From the NCBI RefSeq assembly GCF_002008315.2, contig NZ_MVDG02000001.1, forward strand, positions 3,906,001 through 3,970,000: 64,000 bases of DNA, given 5' to 3'. Positions 17,736 through 25,995 of this stretch are shown piece by piece. This DNA is from Arthrobacter sp. KBS0703. GTDB taxonomy: Bacteria > Actinomycetota > Actinomycetes > Actinomycetales > Micrococcaceae. How positions within the stretch are numbered: position 1 is the first letter of the stretch; the number at the start of each line of letters is the position of its first letter. The notes below the pieces were generated by a model. It searched no databases. It had not been told where the DNA came from and saw nothing but the letters and a program-made list of their open reading frames with translations. Made by a program: the position numbers and the translations under genes.

Positions 17736-18268
17736 AAGGAAAGGCGCAGCGGGAGGATGGGGTCGGGTTTGGGCGTGGTAACGGTGAGGGTTGTGGCGTC
17801 GACAGCCTTCACCTTCAGATCGGCATCGCCGAACACGTAGCCTTCCACGTTGCAGCCGAGCTTGGAGTTGACGGCCCTGTCGATCGTGAAGGCCGCGGCT
17901 TCCGCATTGAACGGTGTGCCGTCCTGGAACTTCACGCCTTCGCGCAGCTTGAACGTCCATCCCGTGGCTGACGTTGCTTTCCACTCCGTTGCGAGCAAGG
18001 GTTCGAGTTCGCCGGTTTTGGGATTCCGCTCCACCAGCGGCTCCGTCACGTTTGAGCGCACCACCACGCCGGTGGACGTGAGGTTTGACTCGCAGGCCTC
18101 CAGCGTCGGCGGCTCCTGGGCAAGGACCACGCGGAGAGCGCTTCCGGAGGCAGGTGCGGCCTCGGAATTGGACACGGCGCAGCCGCTCAGCGCCAGCAGG
18201 GCCCCGGCCGCGAGGGCCGGCCATTTGACCGCCGGTGCGGAAAATAGGGGTGTTGAAGAAGACGTCAT
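17736..18268 (-). pseudogene. Family-5 (peptide/nickel-type) ABC solute-binding lipoprotein, N-terminal fragment
   Basis: ATG at 18268 has GGAGG 5 nt upstream. The product has a signal with lipobox LSGC, then LRVVLAQEPPTLEACESN, NVTEPLVERNPKTGELEPLLATEW, WTFKLREGVKFQDGTPFNAEAAAFTIDR, and TLTVTTPKPDPILPLRLSF, about 177 residues of a family that is normally over 500. The coding match ends near 17736, where it abuts the 3'-truncated MFS gene head-on. Both genes have lost their 3' ends at one joint, as expected for a deletion or an assembly misjoin. Confidence 0.8.
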
Positions 18269-18529
18269 TGGATCCTCCGGATTAGTGGAGCACGGCAGGC
18301 TGCAGCTTTGACGATGGTGAGGACAGGGAGCTGGGGGCCGCGCTGGACTCAAGCTAGTTGTGATTCCAAAAACACCACAAGGGGACGGAGGGCCAGCCCG
18401 CCCCCGCGTCGGGCCCTTCGCCGCATCCCGGGGCGATGTGACGGGCACCACGCGCCCCCAACTGCCCCGCTATTCCGCCAAATTTGGACCACCAATTCAC
18501 ATCTTGCATCGATCCATGCTTATTGCATC

Positions 18530-18567
18530 TTGGACGCGTATGGATCCCCGAACCTACTGTGCAGGGT
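18530..18567 (+). promoter_or_regulatory. Putative leaderless promoter of the hydroxyacid dehydrogenase
   Basis: TTGGAC (18530-18535) and TACTGT (18555-18560) with 19-bp spacing place the transcription start about at the ATG (18568), so the message would be leaderless. TTGCAT repeats at 18504 and 18523 precede the -35. Confidence 0.45.
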
Positions 18568-19518
18568 ATGAACAACAACGTCGCTGTCCTGCAGGTAGGG
18601 CCACTCATGCAAACTGTCCAAGACACGGTGGTCGACGCGTACGGCGCCGTCCGGCTCCCCGATTCCGCAGCCGACCAGGCCGAGTTCCTGGAACGCCGCG
18701 GCAGCACCTTTGACGTCGCCGTCACATCGGGGCGCTTCGGCGTGGGAACCGAACTGATGCGCGCCCTTCCTAACCTCCGTGCGGTGGTGAACTTCGGCGT
18801 TGGCTACGACACCACCGACGTCCAGCAGGCGGCAGAGCGGGGAATTTCCGTCAGCAACACGCCCGATGTCCTCAACGACTGCGTGGCGGACACCGCCATC
18901 GCCCTCTACGTGGATGTGCTGCGCCGCACCAGCGCCGCAGACCGGTACGTCCGGCGCGGAGATTGGACCCGTAAAGGCAACTTTCCCCTCGCCACCAAAG
19001 CCAGCGGCAAGCGCGTGGGGATCCTTGGCCTTGGAAGGATCGGGAAGGTGATTGCCCGCAGGCTGGAAGGCTTCGACTGCATCATCAGCTACCACAACCG
19101 CAAGGAGGCGGCCGGGGTAACGTACGACTACGCGCCGTCCCCGGTGGAACTGGCCAGGAATACGGACGTACTCATTGTGGCAGCGGCCGGCGGCCCGGAC
19201 TCTGCACACGTGGTTGACCGTGCGGTCATCGAGGCACTCGGCCCTGACGGCTACCTCATCAATATCGCCCGGGGTTCGGTCGTCGACGAACAGGCCCTGG
19301 TGGCGGCCCTGCTCGCCGGTGAGCTGGCCGGCGCAGGCCTTGACGTCTACACCGATGAGCCAAAGGTGCCCCAGGATCTGCTGGCGATGGACAACGTGGT
19401 CCTGCTGCCGCACCTGGGCAGCGGAACACACGAGACACGGGCCGCCATGGCCGACCTCACGCTCGCGAACCTCGCACAGTTCGCAGCGGACGGAACCCTG
19501 GTCACGCCTGTCGTTTGA
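18568..19518 (+). CDS. D-isomer-specific 2-hydroxyacid dehydrogenase (hydroxypyruvate/glyoxylate reductase type)
   Basis: 316 aa NAD(P)-dependent oxidoreductase. The Rossmann motif is RVGILGLGRIGKVIARRL (near residue 150). The catalytic Arg is in NIARGSVVDEQALV, followed by LDVYTDEPKVP and the catalytic His in VVLLPHLGSGTHETR. The start at ATG 18568 is supported by GCAGGG just upstream and by promoter elements ending at 18560. Its promoter resembles those of the aldarate genes, so a role in reducing a 2-keto acid derived from aldarates is possible but unproven. Confidence 0.9.
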   Translation: MNNNVAVLQVGPLMQTVQDTVVDAYGAVRLPDSAADQAEFLERRGSTFDVAVTSGRFGVGTELMRALPNLRAVVNFGVGYDTTDVQQAAERGISVSNTPDVLNDCVADTAIALYVDVLRRTSAADRYVRRGDWTRKGNFPLATKASGKRVGILGLGRIGKVIARRLEGFDCIISYHNRKEAAGVTYDYAPSPVELARNTDVLIVAAAGGPDSAHVVDRAVIEALGPDGYLINIARGSVVDEQALVAALLAGELAGAGLDVYTDEPKVPQDLLAMDNVVLLPHLGSGTHETRAAMADLTLANLAQFAADGTLVTPVV

Positions 19519-19558
19519 TGCACGGCCGGGCACGACTGCCCTGCGGAAGGGCAAAAAA

Positions 19559-19590
19559 GAAACACCCCGGTCCAAAGACCGGGGTGTTTC
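19559..19590 (-). terminator. Rho-independent terminator of tRNA-Leu
   Basis: Fourteen-bp perfect arms (19559-19572, 19577-19590) around a CAAA loop. Read on the minus strand, a run of T follows (the complement of AAAAAA at 19553-19558). It ends the tRNA-Leu transcript and may also stop readthrough from the hydroxyacid dehydrogenase. Confidence 0.8.
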
Positions 19591-19597
19591 TGATGCG

Positions 19598-19680
19598 TGC
19601 GCGAGGGGGGATTTGAACCCCCACGCCCTTTCGGACACTGGCACCTGAAGCCAGCGCGTCTGCCGTTCCGCCACTCGCGC
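19598..19680 (-). tRNA. tRNA-Leu (CAG anticodon)
   Basis: The minus strand folds as a class II tRNA. The acceptor GCGCGAG at 19680-19674 pairs with CTCGCGC at 19605-19599, with an A discriminator at 19598. The anticodon loop reads TTCAGGT, giving CAG. A variable arm (TGTCCGAAAGGGCG) and a T arm with GTTCAAATC are present. Length 83 nt, no encoded CCA. Followed by its own terminator. Confidence 0.95.
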
Positions 19681-20079
19681 GCAACTTCTTCCACACAGTT
19701 TCAGCCCCGGAATCCGGAGTTTCAACCTCGTAAAAGCAGCGAGATCAAGCATAACGGACAATCCCGGCAAAACGCCAATCGGGCCTTTCCGGGGCGCAGT
19801 GCCGGTCCCGTCCGCAGGCGTCGTCGCCGTCGTCTATGGCCGCCGCAGCCCGGCGGGACTGCGCCCACGGGCGTGTGATCCCGCAAACACCGGGGCCTCC
19901 AAAATGAACGAATCGAGCGTCCGGCGCGTTGTGGATTAAGGTCATTCGCAGGCGTGGCAAGTAGTATCGGATGTATAGGCGCCCGCTTCCGGCGGGCCCG
20001 CTGTTCTGTTGTGACCTGCGTTGCCAGTTGAGTTCCACGAGATGTGCTGCCCCGCAGCTGCAAGGAAAGGAGAGGGACC
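19681..20079. other. Intergenic region before fhaA
   Basis: About 400 bp between the divergent tRNA-Leu and fhaA, with no convincing ORF. A TAGTAT hexamer at 19962-19967 could be the -10 of the fhaA operon, but I see no good -35 at the right distance. Confidence 0.5.
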
Positions 20080-20823
20080 ATGGGTTTGCTTGACAAAGTC
20101 GAGCGTGGCATCGAAAAGGCCGTCCGCGGCGTCTTCTCCACCGGTTCCAAGGCCCAGGTTGAGCCTGTGGAAATCGCCAGCCGCCTGCGCCGCGAAGTGG
20201 ACCATAAAGCCATCACTGTTGCCGCCGGCCGCACCCTTGCCCCCAATGTCTTTGACGTGATGCTCAGCGACGACGACTTCCAGCGGGCCCAGGAGTGGGG
20301 CACACCGCTGGCCGAGGAACTCTGCGACGTAGTCATCAACCATGTCCGCAGCCAGGGCTACACACTGCAGGGCCCCGTCCGGATTTCCTTCCGGCGGGAC
20401 GAGGCACACCGGGCCGGAGACTTCGAGATCACCTCGAAAACCGAAAAGTCCGCCGGCGCTCCAGCACCAGCGGCGCCCCGCGCCAACGTTCCCGCAGCGC
20501 CCAGCCGCCAGCCGGTCCGCCTGCAGCCGGTCCTGGACATCGACGGCCAGCGGTATTCACTCAACGCACCCTCTATCGTCCTGGGCCGTTCATCAGAAGC
20601 TGACATTTTGGTGGACGACACCGGAGTTTCACGCCGCCATCTGGAAATCCAGACGGCCGGCGGCACCACCACGGCCGTGGATCTCGGTTCCACTAACGGC
20701 AGCTACGTCAACGGACATAAAGTGGCCGGCAGCATGGAGCTCACTGACGGCTCCACCATCACGATGGGACGGACCAAAATCATCTTCCGCCTCCTGCCCG
20801 CCAACACTGGCGGCCGCCCATGA
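20080..20823 (+). CDS. fhaA: FhaA: DUF3662 and FHA domain protein
   Basis: 247 aa cytoplasmic phosphothreonine-binding adaptor. Residues 1-120 form the DUF3662 domain (MGLLDKVERGIEKAVRGVFS). A Pro/Ala linker follows. The C-terminal FHA domain has SIVLGRSSEADILVDDTGVSRRHLEI and LGSTNGSYVNGHKV, with the conserved Gly-Arg, Ser, His and Asn. A good AAGGAGAGGG lies before ATG 20080. In mycobacteria FhaA binds phosphorylated PknB and MviN to tune peptidoglycan synthesis; the same operon here supports that role. First gene of fhaA-fhaB-pstP-rodA-pbpA-pknA-pknB. Confidence 0.93.
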   Translation: MGLLDKVERGIEKAVRGVFSTGSKAQVEPVEIASRLRREVDHKAITVAAGRTLAPNVFDVMLSDDDFQRAQEWGTPLAEELCDVVINHVRSQGYTLQGPVRISFRRDEAHRAGDFEITSKTEKSAGAPAPAAPRANVPAAPSRQPVRLQPVLDIDGQRYSLNAPSIVLGRSSEADILVDDTGVSRRHLEIQTAGGTTTAVDLGSTNGSYVNGHKVAGSMELTDGSTITMGRTKIIFRLLPANTGGRP

Positions 20824-21302
20824 GCGAACTGACTATCACCGCCCTGCGTTTCGGCTTCCTCCTGCTTCTCTGGGTCCTCATCTTCAGCATTGTCTCTGCC
20901 ATGCGCCGCGACCTCATGATCGGCCGCAAGGCCGCCACCGGTGCGCCCACGGCACGGCAGGTCCGCAAGAACCCCGAACTCGCCGAGCCGCCTCCCGCCC
21001 CCGTCAAGCAGCAGGCCCGCCAACTTGTGGTGACCGAAGGACCCCTTAAGGGAACCACCGTGCCCCTGGCAGCGAGCCCCATCCTGCTGGGCCGGGCCCA
21101 GGAGGCCACCCTGGTGCTCGAGGACGACTATGCGTCCGGGAGGCATGCCCGGCTCTTTCCGCAGGGAAGCCGCTGGTTCATTGAGGATCTCGGCTCCACC
21201 AACGGCACATATCTGGCCGACCAACAGCTCACCCGGGCCCTTCCCGTGGACCTTGGTATACCCGTGAGAATCGGCAAGACGGTCATCGAATTGAGGCCAT
21301 AG
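20820..21302 (+). CDS. fhaB: FhaB/FipA: membrane-anchored FHA protein
   Basis: 160 aa. One N-terminal membrane segment (FGFLLLLWVLIFSIVSAM), a basic linker, then an FHA domain with SPILLGRAQEATLVLEDDYASGRHARLF and LGSTNGTYLADQQ. The start overlaps the fhaA stop (ATGA). In relatives FhaB binds phosphorylated division and cell-wall proteins near the septum. Three bp separate it from pstP, consistent with one transcript. Confidence 0.93.
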   Translation: MSELTITALRFGFLLLLWVLIFSIVSAMRRDLMIGRKAATGAPTARQVRKNPELAEPPPAPVKQQARQLVVTEGPLKGTTVPLAASPILLGRAQEATLVLEDDYASGRHARLFPQGSRWFIEDLGSTNGTYLADQQLTRALPVDLGIPVRIGKTVIELRP

Positions 21303-21304
21303 CC

Positions 21305-23102
21305 ATGGCCGCCCCGGACATTCCCGCAGAGAAGGCACCAGCCTCGAAGCGGCCGCTCATTTTGCGTTACGCCGCCCGTTCCGACGTCGGCCGCATCCGT
21401 GCCAAGAACGACGATTCCGCCTACGTGGGCAGGCATCTCGCCGTCGTGGCCGATGGCATGGGCGGGCACGCCGGCGGTGATGTTGCCTCGGCCGCCACGG
21501 TTCTGGACATGATCCACCTGGACACGGACGAATACCACGGCGACGCCGGTACCGTCCTGGCCGATGAAATCCAGACCGCCAATTCCCTTCTCTCGGAACT
21601 TGTCCACATCAATCCCAAGCTTGCCGGGATGGGTACGACCGTGACGGCCCTGCTACTGGCCGAGGGCAAGCTTCACTTCGCCCACATCGGCGACTCCCGC
21701 GCCTACCGCCTGCGTGATGGTGAATTTGAGCAGATCAGCGTGGACCACACCTTCGTCCAGCGGCTGATCGACGAAGGCCGCCTGCGCCCTGAGGAAGCCG
21801 AAACCCACCCGCATAAGAACGTCCTGATGCGCGTCCTCGGCGACGTCGACGCGAGCCCCGAACTGGACCTCGACACGCTGGAGGTGCAGCCCGGCGAACG
21901 CTGGCTGCTCTGCTCCGACGGCCTGAACTACGTTGCAGGCCACGTCGTGGAGCGGACAGTCCGGGAAACGAAGGACCTCCGCGAATGCGTGGAAACCCTC
22001 GTGGACCTCACCCTCGAGGCCGGCGCCCCGGACAACGTCACCGTCGTCATGGCGGAAATTGTCGAGGAAACGCCCGACGACGTCCGAACCTGTCTCTTAT
22101 ACACATCTAGATGTGTATAAGAGACAGCTCCCGCCGGGGCACCCGGCGCAACGCCCGCTGCCGCCGCCGATCCAGGCGCTGCGGCTCCGGCCGGCCCCGC
22201 AAAACCGGCCGACGCGCCCTGTCTCTTATACACATCTAGATGTGTATAAGAGACAGGCATCCGGGTCCACGGGTGCGCCCGCGAACGATGCTGAACCGCA
22301 TGTCGAAGCGGATGACAAAACGGATGCGGCCGGCACGGAAGATTCCGAATCCGCCCCGGCCAAGGAACCCGGCACCGGCACAGATCCCCATCTGGGCGAA
22401 CACCTATCGGCAGAAGTGCTGCGCCAGGAGCTGTCGTCCAGGCCACACCTCCTGGTCGGCGCAGCGGTAACGGCAGCCGAATCGGGTTCCATTCCCACCA
22501 TTGCAGGCCGCACCGTGGCGCGCCGGGCAGCAACCGTCCTGACCCACAAATCCGAGCAGGACCGCGACGGCACTGAGGAGCCCGGGCCCGAGAGACGTCC
22601 GCGGCGCTGGATCACGATGGGCATCGCGGCGGCCGCGCTTGTGGTCCTCGCCGTCGGCCTGTGGCTGGGGTACGCCTGGACCCAGACCCGCTACTACATC
22701 GGCGAATTCGATCAGCGGGTGGCCATCTTCAACGGCGTTTCACAGCGCCTCGGCCCCATCCAGCTGTCCACGCTGGAGGCGGTCACGGACATCCGGATGG
22801 ATTCCCTGCCCCAGTTCTCCCAGCAACGGGTCCGCCAGACCGTGCCCGCGCGCGATCTCTACGACGCCCAGCGCATCGTCAAAAACCTTGAACGCACGGG
22901 CACCACGGCGCCCTCGGACGAATGTATTACTCCGTCGCCTACCCCGTCCGCATCGCCGCGGGCCACACGCCCTGCAGCCACCGCGAAGCCCACGGCGACC
23001 AGCACTGCAAAGCCGACGGCTGCTGCCACCGCGAAGCCGACCGCTACTGCCGGGGCATCCGCTGCACCCACCCCAACCGCGACCTGTGAGGCGGGCCAAT
23101 GA
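21305..23102 (+). CDS. pstP: PstP: PP2C-family Ser/Thr phosphatase, interrupted in this assembly by two adapter junctions
   Basis: Membrane phosphatase that dephosphorylates PknA/PknB and their substrates. Residues 1-262 form a complete PP2C domain: RSDVGRIRAKNDDSAYVG, VVADGMGGHAGGDVAS, KLHFAHIGDSRAYRLRDGE and APDNVTVVMAEI, with the metal-binding Asp residues. At 22090 an artefactual junction sequence breaks the frame; a second is at 22219. An Ala/Pro linker lies between, and coding resumes from 22257 with a membrane segment (MGIAAAALVVLAVGLWLGYAW) and an extracellular Thr/Ala/Lys/Pro-rich tail to 23102. Removing both junctions puts the two ends in frame, but the linker then reads Arg-rich instead of Ala/Pro-rich, so some bases are lost or gained. 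Confidence 0.88.
22090..22127. other. Mate-pair adapter junction in pstP, first copy
   Basis: CTGTCTCTTATACACATCT followed directly by its reverse complement: two 19-bp Tn5 mosaic ends back to back, 38 bp. Matches the Nextera mate-pair junction. Artefact, not genome. Confidence 0.95.
22219..22256. other. Mate-pair adapter junction in pstP, second copy
   Basis: Same 38-bp head-to-head mosaic-end element, 91 bp after the first. The segment between them codes, in one frame, for an Ala/Pro linker. Confidence 0.95.
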
Positions 23103-24544
23103 CCATCGCCGAGACCATGCCCAAACCCCGGCGCAATGTGGAGCTTCTGCTGCTGGTGCTGGCCCTCTCGGTCAGCATCGGCGCCAACGCGCTGATCAGC
23201 GTCGACGGGCAAACCGCACTTGATACTGACTTCTGGTTCCAATCAAGCCTTTTGGCGGTGGCGGCCCTCGTCTTCCACGTGGTCCTCCGCTTCCGGGCAA
23301 AATATGCGGATCCGGTAATACTTCCCATCGTGGTGGCGCTCAACGGCCTTGGCCTGGCGATGATCCACCGGCTGGACGCTCCCGGCGAGGACACCGGCAA
23401 CAACCAGCTCCGCTGGACGCTGATAGCCATGGCCGTCGCCATTGCCGTGATCTGGTTCCTCAAGGACCACCGCGTCCTGCGGCGCTTTACCTACATTTCG
23501 CTGGCCGCCAGCGCGCTGCTGTTGATTCTGCCGCTGGTGCCCGGCATTTCCGCCGGTGAGATCCTGGGTGCCCGGGTCTGGATCAGGCTCGGCCCCATGA
23601 CCTTCCAGCCCGGTGAGGTCGCCAAGATCACCCTGGCAATATTCTTCGCCGGTTACCTATCGTCCAACCGCGATCTCATCATGCTGGCCGGACGCAAGAT
23701 CGGGCCCCTGCAGTTCCCGCGGTTCAAGGACATGGGCCCCATGATCACAGCATGGCTCGTAAGCATCGGCGTGCTCATCTTCCAGCGCGACCTCGGATCC
23801 TCCCTGCTCTTCTTCGGCTTGTTCCTCGTGATGATCTACGTGGCCACGAGCCGAATCAGCTGGGTGGTGATCGGCCTCGCACTGATCCTCGGCGGCGGCT
23901 TTGTGGCCTCCAAGGTCTTTTCGCACGTCGCGCTCCGCATCGACGCGTGGCTCAACGCGTTCACGGAGGAAGTCTTCGGCCGGTCTCCCGGCGGCAGCGG
24001 CCAGATCGTGGAAGGTCTGTTCGGCATGGCCAGCGGCGGCCTGGTGGGCACCGGCCTCGGCCAGGGCCGTCCCAACCTCGTGCCGTTTGCCAACAGCGAC
24101 ATGATCATCGCGTCCTTCGGTGAGGAACTGGGCCTGATCGGGCTCTTCGCCATTGTCCTGATGTACCTTCTGCTGTTCACCCGGGGCTTCCGGGCGGCCC
24201 TCGGGACACGCGATGCCTTCGGCAAGCTCCTGGCCTGCGGCCTCTCGTTCGCGGTGGCACTGCAGTGCTTCGTGGTCATCGGCGGCGTGACCCGGCTGAT
24301 CCCCCTGACGGGCCTTACCACACCGTTCCTCGCCGCCGGAGGCTCCTCCCTGCTGGCGAACTGGATCATCGTGGGCCTCCTGCTGATGATCTCGCACACG
24401 GCTCGCGGGCCGGTGGACACGACGCCCATGCAGCCGGGCGGTGTTCCTGAGGCGAAGAAAACCGAAGCCTCCGGCGGCCGGCGTGGCAAGAACGCCACCC
24501 AAATCCTTCCAGACGCTCCCACCGAGGCGGTGAAACACCTGTGA
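23099..24544 (+). CDS. rodA: RodA/FtsW-family peptidoglycan glycosyltransferase (SEDS)
   Basis: 481 aa polytopic membrane protein with about ten to twelve membrane segments, polymerising lipid II together with a class B PBP. The SEDS signature is present: WIRLGPMTFQPGEVAKI, the catalytic-region QRDLGSSLLFFGLFLVM, the loop GLGQGRPNLVPFANSDMIIASFGEELGLIG, and the C-terminal TGLTTPFLAAGGSSLLANW. ATGA overlap with pstP and GTG start of pbpA inside its 3' end show tight coupling to its partner PBP. Confidence 0.93.
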   Translation: MTIAETMPKPRRNVELLLLVLALSVSIGANALISVDGQTALDTDFWFQSSLLAVAALVFHVVLRFRAKYADPVILPIVVALNGLGLAMIHRLDAPGEDTGNNQLRWTLIAMAVAIAVIWFLKDHRVLRRFTYISLAASALLLILPLVPGISAGEILGARVWIRLGPMTFQPGEVAKITLAIFFAGYLSSNRDLIMLAGRKIGPLQFPRFKDMGPMITAWLVSIGVLIFQRDLGSSLLFFGLFLVMIYVATSRISWVVIGLALILGGGFVASKVFSHVALRIDAWLNAFTEEVFGRSPGGSGQIVEGLFGMASGGLVGTGLGQGRPNLVPFANSDMIIASFGEELGLIGLFAIVLMYLLLFTRGFRAALGTRDAFGKLLACGLSFAVALQCFVVIGGVTRLIPLTGLTTPFLAAGGSSLLANWIIVGLLLMISHTARGPVDTTPMQPGGVPEAKKTEASGGRRGKNATQILPDAPTEAVKHL

Positions 24545-25995
24545 ACCAGGCCATTCGACATTCCTGGATTGCCGCGATCGCCATGTTCGCCCTGATCTTC
24601 GGTGCCCTGAGCTACGTCCAGGTGGTTGGCGCCGACGAACTCAAGGCCAATGCCTGGAACAAGCGCGCCATCCTGCAGAACTACTGCAATGACCGCGGGG
24701 CCATCCTCGTGGCAGGCACACCGATTGCCGAGTCCGTCCCGGCCAGCGAGACCTGCAAATTCCAGCGCACCTACGCCCAGCCCGAGCTGTACGCCGGACT
24801 CACCGGCTACTTCTCCAAGAATTACGGAGTGACTGGGCTGGAACGCGCCATGGACGCCCAGCTCGCAGGCAGCTCGGACCAGCAGTTCCTGGACCGGATC
24901 GGGCAGCTCTTCCTGGGCAACCAGCCCAAGGGCGCCTCCGTGGAGCTGACCATCGACCCCAAGATCCAGAAGCTGGCGTACGACCTCATTCCGGACGGCC
25001 AGCGGGGTTCGATCGTAGTCACGGACCCCAAGACCGGCAACATCCTGGCCATGGTCAGCAAGCCGTCCTACAACCCCAACCTGATCGCCACCCAGGACGC
25101 CGCCAAAGAGCAGGCTGCCTACAACGAGATCATCAAGGTCCCGGGCGTCAACCTCAACCAGTCCGTCAGCGGACCCACGGGGGCAGTCCTGGCCCCCGGC
25201 TCGGTCTTCAAGATCGTGGACACTGCGGCAGCCCTGGCCTCCGGAAAATACAACGCGGACAGCCAGCTGCCCAATCCGGCGGAGATGTCCTTCCCCGGTA
25301 TCCAGTACAAGCTTCCCAACTACGCCGGCGGCAACTGCTACACCCGGAACACCGCCACCTTCGCCTTCGCGCTCCAGCAGTCGTGCAACACGCCTTTCGC
25401 CAGGATCGCCCTTGACCTTGGCGAGAATGCGATCGCCGAGCAGGCCGCCAAGTTCGGCTGGGGCCAGGAACTCGGGGACCAGCTCAAGGTCGACTACCAA
25501 AAGAGCATCTTCCCCAAGAACCTGGACGATGCCGGGCTGGCCCAGTCCGCCATCGGACAGCGCGACGTCCGCGCCACGCCGCTGCAGATCGCGCTGATGA
25601 CCTCGGCCATAGCCAACGGCGGAGTCCAGATGGCCCCCAACCTGATCAAGGCCGTACGTTCACCGGACCTTCGGGTACTGGACGAACCGAAGCCCACGGC
25701 CCTGAGGACCTCAACCACACCGGAAATCGCCGGCCAGATCACCCAGTGGATGACCAGCGTGGTGAGCGAGGGCATCGCCGGCGGAGCCGCAGTCCCGGGT
25801 GTGCAGGTCGCCGGCAAGACCGGCACCGCGGAACTCGGCACCGGATTGAACAACTCTTGGTTTACCGGGTTCGCCCCGGCCAACGACCCGCAGGTGTCTG
25901 TCACGATCGTCATGCAAGGCGTGGACATCTCCACCGGCGCACAGCTAACCAGTCCGAACGCAAAGAAGATTTTTGAGGCGGTGTTGAATAAGTGA
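24541..25995 (+). CDS. pbpA: PbpA: class B penicillin-binding protein (transpeptidase)
   Basis: 484 aa. One N-terminal membrane anchor ([19 protein letters not shown]), a dimerisation region with RGAIL (residues 54-58), then the transpeptidase domain. The catalytic Ser motif is APGSVFK (SxxK), followed by the SCN triad residue set in [10 protein letters not shown] (SxN), and the KTGTAE motif near residue 430. It cross-links glycan made by the adjacent RodA. GTG start overlaps rodA; its stop overlaps the GTG of pknA. Confidence 0.95.
   Translation: MNQAIRHSWIAAIAMFALIFGALSYVQVVGADELKANAWNKRAILQNYCNDRGAILVAGTPIAESVPASETCKFQRTYAQPELYAGLTGYFSKNYGVTGLERAMDAQLAGSSDQQFLDRIGQLFLGNQPKGASVELTIDPKIQKLAYDLIPDGQRGSIVVTDPKTGNILAMVSKPSYNPNLIATQDAAKEQAAYNEIIKVPGVNLNQSVSGPTGAVLAPGSVFKIVDTAAALASGKYNADSQLPNPAEMSFPGIQYKLPNYAGGNCYTRNTATFAFALQQSCNTPFARIALDLGENAIAEQAAKFGWGQELGDQLKVDYQKSIFPKNLDDAGLAQSAIGQRDVRATPLQIALMTSAIANGGVQMAPNLIKAVRSPDLRVLDEPKPTALRTSTTPEIAGQITQWMTSVVSEGIAGGAAVPGVQVAGKTGTAELGTGLNNSWFTGFAPANDPQVSVTIVMQGVDISTGAQLTSPNAKKIFEAVLNK

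Noticed and set aside
16504..18268. Integrated mobile island around the truncated MFS and binding-protein genes
   Set aside because: No integrase, transposase, direct repeats or tRNA-linked attachment site seen; a deletion or misjoin explains the joint.
20820..21302. A separate unknown FHA gene
   Set aside because: Its membrane anchor, size and operon position identify it as FhaB.
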